In this document: in pieces, positions 1 to 7,968 of the stretch | Numbering within the stretch: the first letter of the stretch is position 1 | Layout of the letters: the number at the start of each line of letters is the position of its first letter | From: DASXYG01 sp036502625 | GTDB taxonomy: Bacteria > Actinomycetota > Actinomycetes > Streptosporangiales > Streptosporangiaceae | Length of the DNA: 53,465 bases | Direction of reading: 5' to 3' | Assembly (NCBI GenBank): GCA_036502625.1 | Contig: DASXYG010000136.1 | Coordinates: 1-53,465, forward strand | Program-made: the position numbers and the translations under genes | Notes under the pieces: model-generated | Told to the model about the DNA's origin: nothing | Databases searched by the model: none | What the model saw: the letters and a program-made list of their open reading frames with translations, nothing else

Positions 1-417
1 CGAGGCGCCGAGCCCGTTGCGCGGGAACACCCCCAGGCACCCCCAGCACGAGCGGCAGCCCCGCGCCCCAACCAAGAACACGAACGCCTAAGGACGCGGA
101 AAACAGTCGCGCGCAGCGCGGCCTTTCCCGGAGCAGAGCCCCACCCCCACCCAGAACACGAGGCACGCAGCACAGGGCACAGCGCCACGGGACGCGGGCG
201 GTGAGCGCGAGCGTGAGGTGCGCGGGGCACGAGGCGGGGCGCAGGGCGAGGAGCGAGGGGCTGCGAGGCCCTCGGGGGAGGCACGTGGCGCAGGGGCACG
301 GGCGCGAGGCGCGAGGCGGGGGCGCGAGGTGGAGGGCGCGAGGCGGGGGGTGTGGACGGGACCCCGGGCGCCGAGCGCGGGGTTCCGGGGGGCTCGGCCC
401 CCCGGGTGAAATGACGA
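1..417. other. low-complexity spacer, C-rich then G-rich
   Basis: No gene is supported here. The first ~190 bases of the plus strand are C-rich (runs such as cacccccaggcaccccc). From about 195 to 400 the same strand is G-rich, with short irregular repeats of gcgcgaggcgggg type. The open frames crossing it are Arg/Pro/Ala/Gly-rich compositional artefacts with no domain and no ribosome binding site. The layout resembles the longer spacer near 45 kb. It ends at the terminator hairpin of the tmRNA gene. Confidence 0.6.
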
Positions 418-463
418 AAGACCAGTGGGAAGACGCCCGTAGGGCGTCGACCACACTGGTCTT
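418..463 (-). terminator. terminator hairpin of tmRNA gene
   Basis: AAGACCAGTG (418-427) pairs perfectly with CACTGGTCTT (454-463). Inside it ACGCCC (433-438) pairs with GGGCGT (442-447) around a 3-nt loop. On the minus strand this lies about 10 nt beyond the tmRNA 3' end and is followed by ctttcgtcattt, a modest T-rich tail. It is best read as the intrinsic terminator of ssrA. Confidence 0.65.
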
Positions 464-473
464 AGGTCTTTCG

Positions 474-844
474 TGGAGGTGGCGGGAATCGAACCCGCGT
501 CCTTCGGTACCAGAACAGGGCTTCTCCGTGCGCAGCCTGCTGTGCTTTTCTCAGCCCCGGCGATCACGCAGGCAAGTCGCCGGCGGGCTCAGCCACTGTT
601 AGATGTCCCGAACGGTCCCGTGGCCGGGCCGTGCGGTGAGGTCTCCTTGCTGATGCCAGACACCGGGCCGGAGACACTCCCGGGCTGACAGACCCTGCTA
701 ACTCGCCTCAGGCGGCGAGTGCGAGGTCAGTGCGCTTAACCTTGGCACTTGTTGGTTTGCGATCACAGGATTTACGAGGTCACGATCGCAACCCTCGACA
801 CGCTTCCCCTGGACCAACCACCGAAGTCGAAGCCAGTCACCCCC
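474..844 (-). ncRNA. ssrA: transfer-messenger RNA (tmRNA)
   Basis: tmRNA rescues stalled ribosomes together with SmpB, whose gene lies in the same orientation upstream. Seen on the minus strand: the 5' end GGGGGTGACTGGCTTCGACT (from 844) and a 3' T-arm with GGTTCGATTCC ending in CCACCTCCA. GGGGGTG pairs with CACCTCC to form the acceptor stem with one G-U pair. The tag frame runs from a GCC resume codon (746-744) to TGA (710-708) and reads AKVKRTDLALAA, ending in the ALAA degron expected for ClpXP recognition. Length is about 371 nt, normal for the one-piece form. The CCA tail is not encoded: the DNA after the discriminator A reads CGA, so CCA must be added enzymatically. Confidence 0.95.
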
Positions 845-1176
845 ATGTTCAGTTGTCAACGGGCCCGGGGGCCCAGCGACACCTTGACTGTACTGGACAA
901 CAGCGGTGCGGCCAACCGAATTCCGGTGTGCGCGGGGGCGTTGCGGGCGGCCCGGAAATTCTCCGTACGGCGAGCAACCATTCCCGGGTCGACGGCGTCT
1001 TCCGGGTTGACTGGGGATCGCCTGGGGGGTTGCGACCCAGTCGCTGTGATGAGAACAGGGCCTCGTCTCGGGGGAGGCCCTGGCGCGACCGGCAACGACC
1101 CTGCCGGTTGGCCCCTGTGGACGCGACATCGGCCACCGCCCGCGTCCGCAGGGGCCCACAGCAAATGCCGTTCCGG
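845..1176. other. spacer between ssrA and the PBP-like gene, with three hairpins
   Basis: No gene is supported in these 332 bases. The left part holds the ssrA promoter. The right part holds three successive inverted repeats: CAGGGCCTC/GAGGCCCTG (1056-1064/1074-1082), ACCGGCA/TGCCGGT (1088-1094/1102-1108), and a 16-bp pair with one mismatch (1110-1125/1141-1156). They lie just after the stop of the PBP-like gene and upstream of ssrA on the same strand, so they plausibly separate the two transcripts, although no T tract follows. Confidence 0.55.
880..915 (-). promoter_or_regulatory. candidate sigma-A promoter of ssrA
   Basis: On the minus strand TTGGCC (915-910) and TACAGT (892-887) are separated by exactly 17 bp, each matching four of six consensus bases. 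Transcription would begin near 880. That leaves a leader of about 35 nt to be removed by RNase P before the mature tmRNA 5' end at 844. This is inferred from sequence only. Confidence 0.5.
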
Positions 1177-3081
1177 TCAGCGCTCGTCCGTGTAGGTGCG
1201 GAAGAACTTCGCGGCCGTGGACACCGCGGCGTTCGACGGGGCCGACTGCGGCGCGTCGGCGACGACGGCCAGCGCCAGGTTCTTGCGATAGCCGATGAAC
1301 GTCATCACCTGATGCCCGTCCTGCGTGGCGGCGCCGGACTGCCCATGGATCTCCTGGCCGGGCAGGTTGAGCTCCTGGAGGGTGCCGGAGCGTACGGCGG
1401 TGCGCATGAGGTTGCGCAGGGCGGTCATGTGGTCGGGGTTCATGCTGACCGGGTTCTCCGGGTGCCGCGTGGACTGCGGGGTGGTGACGAGTTGCGGCGG
1501 CCGCCAGGTTCCGGACGAGACGGCGCCGCCGACCAGCGCCATGCCGAGCGGGCTCATCAGCACGCCGCCTTGGCCGAGGGTCTGCGCGGCGCGGTCGGAG
1601 TCGCTCTCGACGGACGGGATGTGCCCCGTGTAGGTCGATACGGGGAGGTTCCAGTTGCCGCCGACGCCGTACTGGGCGGCGCTGTTCGCGAGGTCCTTGT
1701 CGCCGAGCTTGCGGGACAGGCCGGCGAACGCGGTGTCGCAGCCGGTGCCGAAGACCTGCGTGAAGTTGGGCGTGGTGCCGACCTCGGTGGCGCCGGCGGA
1801 GGAGTTGCGGAACTGTTTGCCGCCGACCGTGCGCTGGTCGGGGCAGGGGATCGTGTCGGTGCCGTTGATGCCCCTGCCGATCAGGGCGTCGGTGGACACG
1901 ATCGTGAACGCCTCGCCGGGTGCGTACTTGCCGGTGAACGGGGAGTACTTGCCCCGCAGGGCGCGCTTGGTGACGCTGGGGCGGGCCGCGACCGCGCGGA
2001 TCTGGCCGGACGAGGCGTCGAGGGCGACGAGCGCGATGTTGTGCAGGCCGGCGAGGGAGTACTCCGCGGCGTACTGCGCCTTCTCGTCGATCGTGGTGGT
2101 GACCGGCTGGCTCGTGGTGCCGGCCCAGGTCTGCAGCTCCTCGACCTGGTCGCCCTGGCGGTTGACGGTGATGACCTTGGTGGTGGGGGTGCCGGCGAGG
2201 CGCCGCTGGAAGGCGACCTGGAGGCCGGACATGCCGACCGAGTCGCCGGCTTGGTACGGCGCGCCGACGCGGCGCAGGGTCTCGTTGGTCGCGGTGCCGA
2301 CGGAGCCGATCAGGCCGGCGGCGTACTTCGCGGTGTACGGCGACTTGCCGAGGTGGACGCGGAGGCCGGGGATGGCGCGCAGGCGGGAGCGTATCTGCTT
2401 GTACCTCGCGGCCTGGAGGGTGACCAGGGGCGTGAACGTCTTCGGCGGCGCGGACCTGACCGTGCCGAGCAGGCGGCCGGCGTCGAGGCCGGTCAACGCG
2501 GCGACCTGGGATGTCGTGGACGAGGGGTCCGTGAGCTGCGACGGGTAGACGCCGATGATCGCGATGGGCGTCTGGCGTACGAGCGGGCGGCCCTTGTCGT
2601 CTCGGATCTCGGCGCGCTTCGGCACCTGGGTGACCACGGCGAACCGCTCGCCGTCGCTGAGCCGCGGGTGCACGACGGACGGATCCCACACGACCTTCCA
2701 CACGCCGCCCATGACGCGCAGGCGCATGTGGCCGTCGTACTCCCACGGGGGGCCGTTCTCGCCGAGGTCGACCGACGCGTGGAAACCGCTTTCGGCGGTC
2801 TGGCCGTGCTGCGTCATGGGGCGGAGCTGGAAGTGCATGGACGCGGCGTCGAGCTGCCGCGAGGCGTTGCGCAGCGCGTTGGTGACGGTCGTACGGTCGC
2901 CGTCGGTGAACGCGGCCGCCTGGTCGTAGTGGCCGTTCTCCCAGTCGAGGAGGAACGAGCGGATGGTGACGGACGGGGTCTCGTCGGCCATGCAGCCGGC
3001 GATCATGCCGCCGCCGGCGGCGAGGGCCACGACGGACGCGATCACCCGGCGTGTGGCCGCGGTAAAAGAGGTGAGCAGCAT
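1177..3081 (-). CDS. lipoprotein with PBP transpeptidase fold, probably catalytically dead
   Basis: The 634-residue protein has a lipoprotein signal (lipobox IAGC, Cys30). A region at about 33-140 resembles the NTF2-like MecA N-terminal domain, followed by a linker and a C-terminal penicillin-binding transpeptidase domain from about 350. The fold is recognisable around each catalytic motif, but every motif has changed. SxxK is E390-A-F-T393 (context YAPGEAFTIVST), SxN is G447-C-D449 (context GTGCDTAFAG) and KTG is Q581-S-G583 (context IHGQSGAAT). Acylation by penicillin or cross-linking is therefore not expected; a scaffold or sensor role is inferred. ATG 3081 lies 11 nt after the smpB stop with GAGG upstream. 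The usual actinobacterial order is ftsE-ftsX-protease-smpB-ssrA, so this gene is an addition between smpB and ssrA. Confidence 0.85.
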   Translation of the reverse strand: MLLTSFTAATRRVIASVVALAAGGGMIAGCMADETPSVTIRSFLLDWENGHYDQAAAFTDGDRTTVTNALRNASRQLDAASMHFQLRPMTQHGQTAESGFHASVDLGENGPPWEYDGHMRLRVMGGVWKVVWDPSVVHPRLSDGERFAVVTQVPKRAEIRDDKGRPLVRQTPIAIIGVYPSQLTDPSSTTSQVAALTGLDAGRLLGTVRSAPPKTFTPLVTLQAARYKQIRSRLRAIPGLRVHLGKSPYTAKYAAGLIGSVGTATNETLRRVGAPYQAGDSVGMSGLQVAFQRRLAGTPTTKVITVNRQGDQVEELQTWAGTTSQPVTTTIDEKAQYAAEYSLAGLHNIALVALDASSGQIRAVAARPSVTKRALRGKYSPFTGKYAPGEAFTIVSTDALIGRGINGTDTIPCPDQRTVGGKQFRNSSAGATEVGTTPNFTQVFGTGCDTAFAGLSRKLGDKDLANSAAQYGVGGNWNLPVSTYTGHIPSVESDSDRAAQTLGQGGVLMSPLGMALVGGAVSSGTWRPPQLVTTPQSTRHPENPVSMNPDHMTALRNLMRTAVRSGTLQELNLPGQEIHGQSGAATQDGHQVMTFIGYRKNLALAVVADAPQSAPSNAAVSTAAKFFRTYTDER

Positions 3082-3092
3082 CGACACGGGCC

Positions 3093-3557
3093 TCAGCGCC
3101 GCCGCCGGACGGCCCGGTCCATCTCTCGTGCGGCCTCGCGCTCGGCGATGGCGTGCCGCTTGTCGTGCGCCTTCTTGCCGCGCGCCAGCGCGATCTCGGC
3201 CTTGGCCTTGCCGTCGGAGAAGTACAGCGACAGCGGGATCAGCGTGGCGCCGGTCTCGGTGGTCTTGCCGATGAGGCGGTCGATCTCCTGTTTGTGCAGC
3301 AGCAGCTTGCGGCGGCGGCGGGGCTCGTGGTTGGTCCAGGTGCCCTGGGTGTACTGCGGGATGTTGACGTTGTGCAGCCACACCTCGCCGTCGGTCACCG
3401 TGGCGAACGCGTCGGTCAGGTTCGCGCGCCCTTCGCGCAGGGACTTCACCTCGGTGCCGGTCAGCACGATGCCCGCTTCGTACGTGTCGTCGATGTGATA
3501 ATCGTGGCGGGCGCGGCGATTACGGGCGATCACCTTCTGGCCCTTCTCACGTGGCAA
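3093..3557 (-). CDS. smpB: SsrA-binding protein SmpB
   Basis: SmpB binds the tRNA-like part of tmRNA and delivers it to stalled ribosomes. The 154 residues show the family hallmarks: the N-terminal KVIARNRRARHDYHI, the core GTEVKSLREGRANL, the segment LHNVNIPQYTQG and a basic C-terminal tail rich in Arg and Lys. The frame stays open upstream, but those residues overlap the protease gene and are not SmpB-like. The best start is TTG at 3557 (MPREKGQKVIA), 4 nt after the protease stop and with GAGG about 9 nt upstream. It is co-oriented with ftsEX, the protease and ssrA. Confidence 0.95.
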   Translation of the reverse strand: MPREKGQKVIARNRRARHDYHIDDTYEAGIVLTGTEVKSLREGRANLTDAFATVTDGEVWLHNVNIPQYTQGTWTNHEPRRRRKLLLHKQEIDRLIGKTTETGATLIPLSLYFSDGKAKAEIALARGKKAHDKRHAIAEREAAREMDRAVRRRR

Positions 3558-3561
3558 CGGT

Positions 3562-4722
3562 TCAGCCTCGGCCTTCTTTGGGCGGCACGGCGTGCCTGGT
3601 GGCGGCGCGCAGTCCGTCGAGGACGTCCTTCGCACGGTCTTCCGCCGCGGCGGGGCGACTGCCGGGCGCCACCGCGACATCGGGGTCGATTCCGACCCCA
3701 TCGAGGGTACGGCCTCGGGGGGTCCGATAGCGCGCCACCGTCAGTTCGAGACTGGAACCGTCGGACAGGCTCGTCTCTTCCTGGACGGTGCCCTTGCCGT
3801 AGGTGCGCGACCCGACGACGACCGCGCGGTTGCGGTCCTGCAGGGCGGCGGTCACCACCTCGGCGGCGCTCGCGGTCTGGTGGTCGACCAGGACGACCAG
3901 GGGTGTCGTGGTGTCGCCTCCTTGGCGCGCGGTGTAGCGGTGGACCGGCTGGCCGCGGCGGGCGTACGACACGACGTCGCCGCCGGAGAGGAACGCCGAC
4001 GCCGTGTTGACCGCTTCGTCGAGCAGGCCGCCGGGGTTGCCGCGCAGATCGAGGATGTAGCCGTCGTGCGGGCCGGGGCGGCGGGCGTGGACGATGCCGC
4101 GCACCTGGTCGCCGGTGCCGTTGCTGAACGTGGCGACGCGGACGAGGAGCACGCCTGACTCGAGGCGGCGTGTCGTGACGTCGCGACGGCGGATGGCCGC
4201 GCGGGTGAGGGTGACCTGGCGGATCGCGTGGCCGCGGCCGAGGACCAGGCGGACGGGGGTGCCGGGGCGGCCGCGCAGGGCGGCGGCGAAGGTGGGCAGC
4301 CCCTCCCCCTTGCGGGTGTCGCCGACCTTCAGCAGGGTGTCGCCCGCGTGGACGCCGCCGCGGGCGGCCGGGGAGTGGGACTGGACGGCGGTGACCTGGA
4401 CGCCGCCCGCGGGGCTGTCGCGCAGCCACACGCCGACGCCGCTGTAGCGACCGTCGATCTGGGCGTGGACGCCGTCGTCGTCGGAGGCGTAGTAGCGGGC
4501 GTAGCGGTCGCCGAGACGGCGCAGCATGCCGTCGACGGCGGCACGCCGGAGGTCCTCGCGTCTCGGGGGGTGCTGCGCGTCGCGGACGATCTGGTCCTCG
4601 GCCTCGCCGACCACGTTGCGCTGACGCCCCGCCCCGCCGTACGAACCCGTCACGATGCCGCCGGCGAACAGGGCGAGCGCCGCCCCCACCAAGACAGGTC
4701 CACGCATTCCGAACCTGGCCAT
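3562..4722 (-). CDS. S41 family C-terminal processing peptidase
   Basis: The 386-residue protein begins with a signal anchor (residues 9-27). It continues with a PDZ domain (about 93-170, GVGVWL...GGVHAGDTLL) and the S41 protease core (about 185-350). The catalytic Ser285 lies in QTASAAE and the general-base Lys310 in TYGKGT, with Gln314 nearby, so the active site is intact. Such CtpA-like enzymes act outside the membrane and trim or degrade envelope proteins, often cell-wall hydrolases or lipoproteins. Its place between ftsX and smpB matches other actinomycetes. Regulation of wall remodelling together with FtsEX is an inference. Confidence 0.92.
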   Translation of the reverse strand: MARFGMRGPVLVGAALALFAGGIVTGSYGGAGRQRNVVGEAEDQIVRDAQHPPRREDLRRAAVDGMLRRLGDRYARYYASDDDGVHAQIDGRYSGVGVWLRDSPAGGVQVTAVQSHSPAARGGVHAGDTLLKVGDTRKGEGLPTFAAALRGRPGTPVRLVLGRGHAIRQVTLTRAAIRRRDVTTRRLESGVLLVRVATFSNGTGDQVRGIVHARRPGPHDGYILDLRGNPGGLLDEAVNTASAFLSGGDVVSYARRGQPVHRYTARQGGDTTTPLVVLVDHQTASAAEVVTAALQDRNRAVVVGSRTYGKGTVQEETSLSDGSSLELTVARYRTPRGRTLDGVGIDPDVAVAPGSRPAAAEDRAKDVLDGLRAATRHAVPPKEGRG

Positions 4723-4800
4723 GTCACGGAGTGTACGATCCGCCGGGCCGCCGCGCCGCGACCTCTCGACTTTTCCACAGGCGCCGTGGAGAACCGCAGG

Positions 4801-5715
4801 TCAGACGCGGAGGTAGCGCAGCAGCGTGACGTACGACGCGCCGGCGCACATGAGGATGCCGACGACCACCGAGAAGCCGATCGTGGAGATGACCGTGCTC
4901 CAGCTCATGGTGGTGGCGAAGGTGAAGTAGTCCTGGATGCCGTCGAACACGATGATCTTCGACAGCGCCAGCAGGACGGACGCCACGAGGCCGCCTATCA
5001 GCCCGGCTATGGCCCCTTCGAGCAGGAACGGCAGTTGGATGAAGAAGTTCGACGAGCCGACGAGCCGCATGATGCCGGTCTCCTTGCGCCGGTTGTACGC
5101 GGCGAGCCTGATCGTGTTGCCGATCAGCAGGATCGCGGCGATCACCTGGATGAGCGCGACGATCCACGCGGCCTGCTTGAGGCCGTTCAGGATGTTGAAG
5201 AAGCGGTCGAGGACCTGCTGTTCGTCCAGCACGGAGTCGATTCCGGCGCGCGTCTTCATCGCCCCGACGATGACCTTGTAGTCCTCGGGGTTCTTGAGCT
5301 TCACGCGGAAGGAGTCCGGCAGCTCGGCGGCGCTGGTCGACTTCACGAAGGCGGGCGTGTTCTTGAAGCTCTCCTTGAACCGTTCGTACGCCTGCTGCTG
5401 GGTCTCGTACTTGACGCCGCCCGGCTCCACCTGCGGCAGGTTCTGGAGGTCCTGCTGGATCTGCGCGCGTTCCTGCGGGGTGGCGGGGCCATTGCGCTGG
5501 CACACCGGCGTCGGGCTCGCCTTCACGCACAGGAAGACGGAGACCTCGATCTTGTCGTTCCAGTAGTTCTTCATGCCGCTGACCTGCTGGTTGATCAGCA
5601 GGCCCATGCCGAACATGGTCAGGCAGATCGCGACCGTTGTGATGACCGCTACGGTCATGGTCAGGTTGCGCCGCAACCCGATCCAGATCTCGTGCAGTAC
5701 GAACTGTGCCCGCAT
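4801..5715 (-). CDS. ftsX: cell division protein FtsX
   Basis: FtsX is the membrane half of the FtsEX complex, which activates peptidoglycan hydrolases at the septum. The 304 residues contain four membrane segments (about 18-42, 181-202, 232-256, 272-297). The large extracellular loop (45-180) carries Cys63 and Cys72, the likely disulfide typical of actinobacterial FtsX. The cytoplasmic NRRKETGIMRLVGSS coupling motif precedes TM3. It follows ftsE with a 51-nt gap and starts with ATG. Confidence 0.96.
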   Translation of the reverse strand: MRAQFVLHEIWIGLRRNLTMTVAVITTVAICLTMFGMGLLINQQVSGMKNYWNDKIEVSVFLCVKASPTPVCQRNGPATPQERAQIQQDLQNLPQVEPGGVKYETQQQAYERFKESFKNTPAFVKSTSAAELPDSFRVKLKNPEDYKVIVGAMKTRAGIDSVLDEQQVLDRFFNILNGLKQAAWIVALIQVIAAILLIGNTIRLAAYNRRKETGIMRLVGSSNFFIQLPFLLEGAIAGLIGGLVASVLLALSKIIVFDGIQDYFTFATTMSWSTVISTIGFSVVVGILMCAGASYVTLLRYLRV

Positions 5716-5766
5716 GCTCCCGGTGTCCTCGGTCGTCGTCGGTGGTGTGGTGCCGCGCGCTGGCGG

Positions 5767-6456
5767 TCAGTACGCCTGGCCGTACACGCCGCGCGACTGG
5801 TCGCGCACGATGTGACCGTTCTCCAGCTCCACTACGCGCTTGCGCATGGAGTCGACGATGGCGGCGTCATGCGTGGCCATCACCACGGTCGTGCCCGTGC
5901 GGTTGATCCGGTCGAGCACCTTCATGATGCCGATGGACGTCGCCGGGTCGATGTTCCCGGTGGGCTCGTCGGCGAGCAGGATCATCGGCCGGTTGACGAA
6001 CGCGCGCGCCACGGCGACCCGCTGCTGCTCGCCGCCGGACAGTTCGTCCGGCATGCGGTGGTGCTTGCCCTCGAGGCCGACGAGCTCGATGACCTCGGGG
6101 ACGACCTTGCGGATGAAGCGGCGCGGCTTGCCGATGACCTCGAGCGCGAACGCGACGTTGTCGAAGACGTTCTTGTTCGGCAGCAGCCGGAAGTCCTGGA
6201 AGACGCAGCCGATCTGCCGGCGCAGGTGGGGCACCTTCCAGTTGGTCAGGCGCGCGAGGTCCTTGCCGGCGACGTGGATCTTGCCGGTGTTCGGCTTCTC
6301 CTCCTTGAGGACCAGCCGCAGGAAGGTCGACTTGCCCGAACCGGACGGGCCGACCAGGAACATGAACTCGCCCTTCTCGATGTCGAGATTGACGTGCTCC
6401 AGGGCCGGCAGCTTCTGGCGCGAGTAGGCTTTGGTGACGTTCTCGAAATGAATCAC
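5767..6456 (-). CDS. ftsE: cell division ATP-binding protein FtsE
   Basis: This is the 229-residue ABC ATPase partner of FtsX. Walker A is GPSGSGKST (36-44), the signature is LSGGEQQRVAVA (139-150) and Walker B is MILLADEP (158-165). The Q-loop sits in CVFQDFRLLPNKNV, a stretch characteristic of FtsE. It is the first gene of a leftward run ftsE-ftsX-protease-smpB-PBP-like gene-ssrA. Its upstream side faces the divergent zinc-ribbon gene across about 170 bp. Confidence 0.97.
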   Translation of the reverse strand: MIHFENVTKAYSRQKLPALEHVNLDIEKGEFMFLVGPSGSGKSTFLRLVLKEEKPNTGKIHVAGKDLARLTNWKVPHLRRQIGCVFQDFRLLPNKNVFDNVAFALEVIGKPRRFIRKVVPEVIELVGLEGKHHRMPDELSGGEQQRVAVARAFVNRPMILLADEPTGNIDPATSIGIMKVLDRINRTGTTVVMATHDAAIVDSMRKRVVELENGHIVRDQSRGVYGQAY

Positions 6457-6629
6457 GGGCTCATCACAGGGTGGGTAGGTGACTCACGGGTAGGACCGTC
6501 TTCGGACAGCATGGCCTGCGGTCTCATGGCGGTCGGTTTGGCTCGCGGCCAGTGTACGGGTGAAACTGGCATGGAATGTCCAAGTCGAAAACATCGGCAG
6601 GTCAACGGGCACGCGACAGGAGGTCCCCC

Positions 6630-6812
6630 ATGGGCGCCGAACACCTTGTGTGCGCACGATGCGGCGGGCTGGTCCTGGAGGGGCGCTGCCCCGTATGCCG
6701 GGCCGCGCGGGATGAACTGCATCAGTCGCGGGCCAACCTCCAGACCATTTTGATCATCGCGATCGTGCTCGCCGTGGCGGCACTTGTCACACTGCGGCTG
6801 GTGGCCGGCTGA
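6630..6812 (+). CDS. small zinc-ribbon protein with C-terminal membrane anchor
   Basis: This is a 60-residue protein. Residues 8-23 hold two CxxC pairs (Cys8, Cys11, Cys20, Cys23), a compact zinc ribbon. Residues 39-58 form one hydrophobic segment, giving a tail-anchored membrane protein with the ribbon probably in the cytoplasm. The start at 6630 is fixed by a strong AGGAGG five to six bases upstream. An in-frame ATG 54 nt earlier has no comparable site. It lies between divergent ftsE and convergent prfB, whose stop is only 4 nt away. The function is not recognised. Confidence 0.8.
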   Translation: MGAEHLVCARCGGLVLEGRCPVCRAARDELHQSRANLQTILIIAIVLAVAALVTLRLVAG

Positions 6813-6816
6813 CCGG

Positions 6817-7932
6817 TCAGCTCTCGTTCTTCTCCTGCTGCCGCAGCCAGCGGATCTCCGCCTCGATGAACTCGTCGATCTCGCCGTCGAGCACCGCGCT
6901 CGGGTTGCCCGACTCGACCCCCGTACGCAGGTCCTTGACGCTTTGGTACGGGTGCACGACGTAGTTGCGGATCTGGGTGCCCCAGCTACTCGTCGACTCG
7001 CCGCGGATCTCCGCCATCTTCTCGGCGTCCTGCTGGCGCTTGCGCTCCAGCAGCTTGGCCTGAAGGACGTTCATCGCGGTGGCGCGGTTCTGGATCTGGC
7101 TGCGCTCGTTCTGGCAGGAGACCACGATGCCGCTCGGCAGGTGGGTGATGCGGACGGCGGAGTCGGTGGTGTTCACGCCCTGGCCGCCCGGGCCGCTCGA
7201 CCGGTAGACGTCGACCCGGATGTCGTCCTCCGGGATGTCCACATGGTCGGTCTGCTCGACGACCGGGACGACGTCGACGCCGGAGAACGAGGTCTGGCGG
7301 CGGCCCTGGTTGTCGTACTGCGAGATGCGGACCATGCGGTGGGTGCCGTGCTCGCCGCGCAGCGTCCCGTAGGCGTACGGCGCCTTGACGGCGAAGGTGG
7401 TCGACTTGATGCCGGCCTCCTCGGCGTACGACGTGTCGTAGATCTCCGTGGGGTAGCCGTGGCGCTCGGCCCAGCGGAGGTACATGCGCTGGAGCGTCTG
7501 CGCCCAGTCGGCCGCGTCGACGCCGCCGGCCTGCGCGTTGATGCTGACCAGCGCCTCGCGGGCGTCGTACTCGCCGTTGAGGAGGGTGCGGACCTCCATC
7601 TGGTCGACGTCCTTGCGCAGCGACGCCAGCTCGCCCTCGGCCTCCACACGGGTGGGCTCGTCGCCCTCGGCCTCGGCCAGCTCGAACAGGACGCCGATGT
7701 CGTCGAGGCGCTTGCGGGCGCTCTCGACGCGGCCGATCTCGCTCTCGAGGTACGAAAGCCGCCGGGTGACGCTCTGCGCGTGGTCCGGATCGTTCCAGAG
7801 GTCGGGCGAGGCAGCCTGCTCCTGGAGCTCACCGACCTCCCGGCGGAGCGCGTCGACGTCGAGCACCGACTCGATGCCGTCCAGGGTGGAACGGAGCTCC
7901 TTGATCTTGTCAACGGAATCTGTGGCTGCCAC
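6817..7932 (-). CDS. prfB: peptide chain release factor 2
   Basis: RF2 terminates translation at UGA and UAA. The 371-residue protein starts at GTG 7932 and is full length. The catalytic GGQ is at 249-251 (GPGGQGVNTTDSAVR). There is no internal stop near codon 25, so the programmed +1 frameshift of many bacterial prfB genes is absent. The tripeptide that reads the stop codon, normally SPF, is Ser204-Gln205-Tyr206 here (context VRISQYDNQGRR), while the flanking sequence is standard RF2. It follows the TPR-like gene by 36 nt on the same strand. Confidence 0.96.
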   Translation of the reverse strand: MAATDSVDKIKELRSTLDGIESVLDVDALRREVGELQEQAASPDLWNDPDHAQSVTRRLSYLESEIGRVESARKRLDDIGVLFELAEAEGDEPTRVEAEGELASLRKDVDQMEVRTLLNGEYDAREALVSINAQAGGVDAADWAQTLQRMYLRWAERHGYPTEIYDTSYAEEAGIKSTTFAVKAPYAYGTLRGEHGTHRMVRISQYDNQGRRQTSFSGVDVVPVVEQTDHVDIPEDDIRVDVYRSSGPGGQGVNTTDSAVRITHLPSGIVVSCQNERSQIQNRATAMNVLQAKLLERKRQQDAEKMAEIRGESTSSWGTQIRNYVVHPYQSVKDLRTGVESGNPSAVLDGEIDEFIEAEIRWLRQQEKNES

Positions 7933-7968
7933 GGGACCGAGCCTACCCGTGCCAGGGCCCTCCCACGG

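Noticed and set aside
474..500. A tRNA gene, suggested by the GGTTCGATTCC T-arm
   Set aside because: The matching 5' half is 340 nt away and the tag frame ending ALAA lies between, so this is the 3' part of tmRNA.
88..602. Small frames at the left edge on both strands
   Set aside because: They lie in compositional repeats and the tmRNA 3' region and have no ribosome binding site or conserved content.
730..3498. 922-codon plus-strand open frame opposite the PBP-like gene and smpB
   Set aside because: It is antisense to two well-supported genes and to tmRNA, is Arg/Gly/Ala-rich and has no motif. Long antisense frames are normal at this GC content.
7820..7932. Programmed +1 frameshift in prfB
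   Set aside because: The frame is open from GTG 7932 through the normal RF2 N-terminus with no in-frame TGA, so no frameshift is needed.
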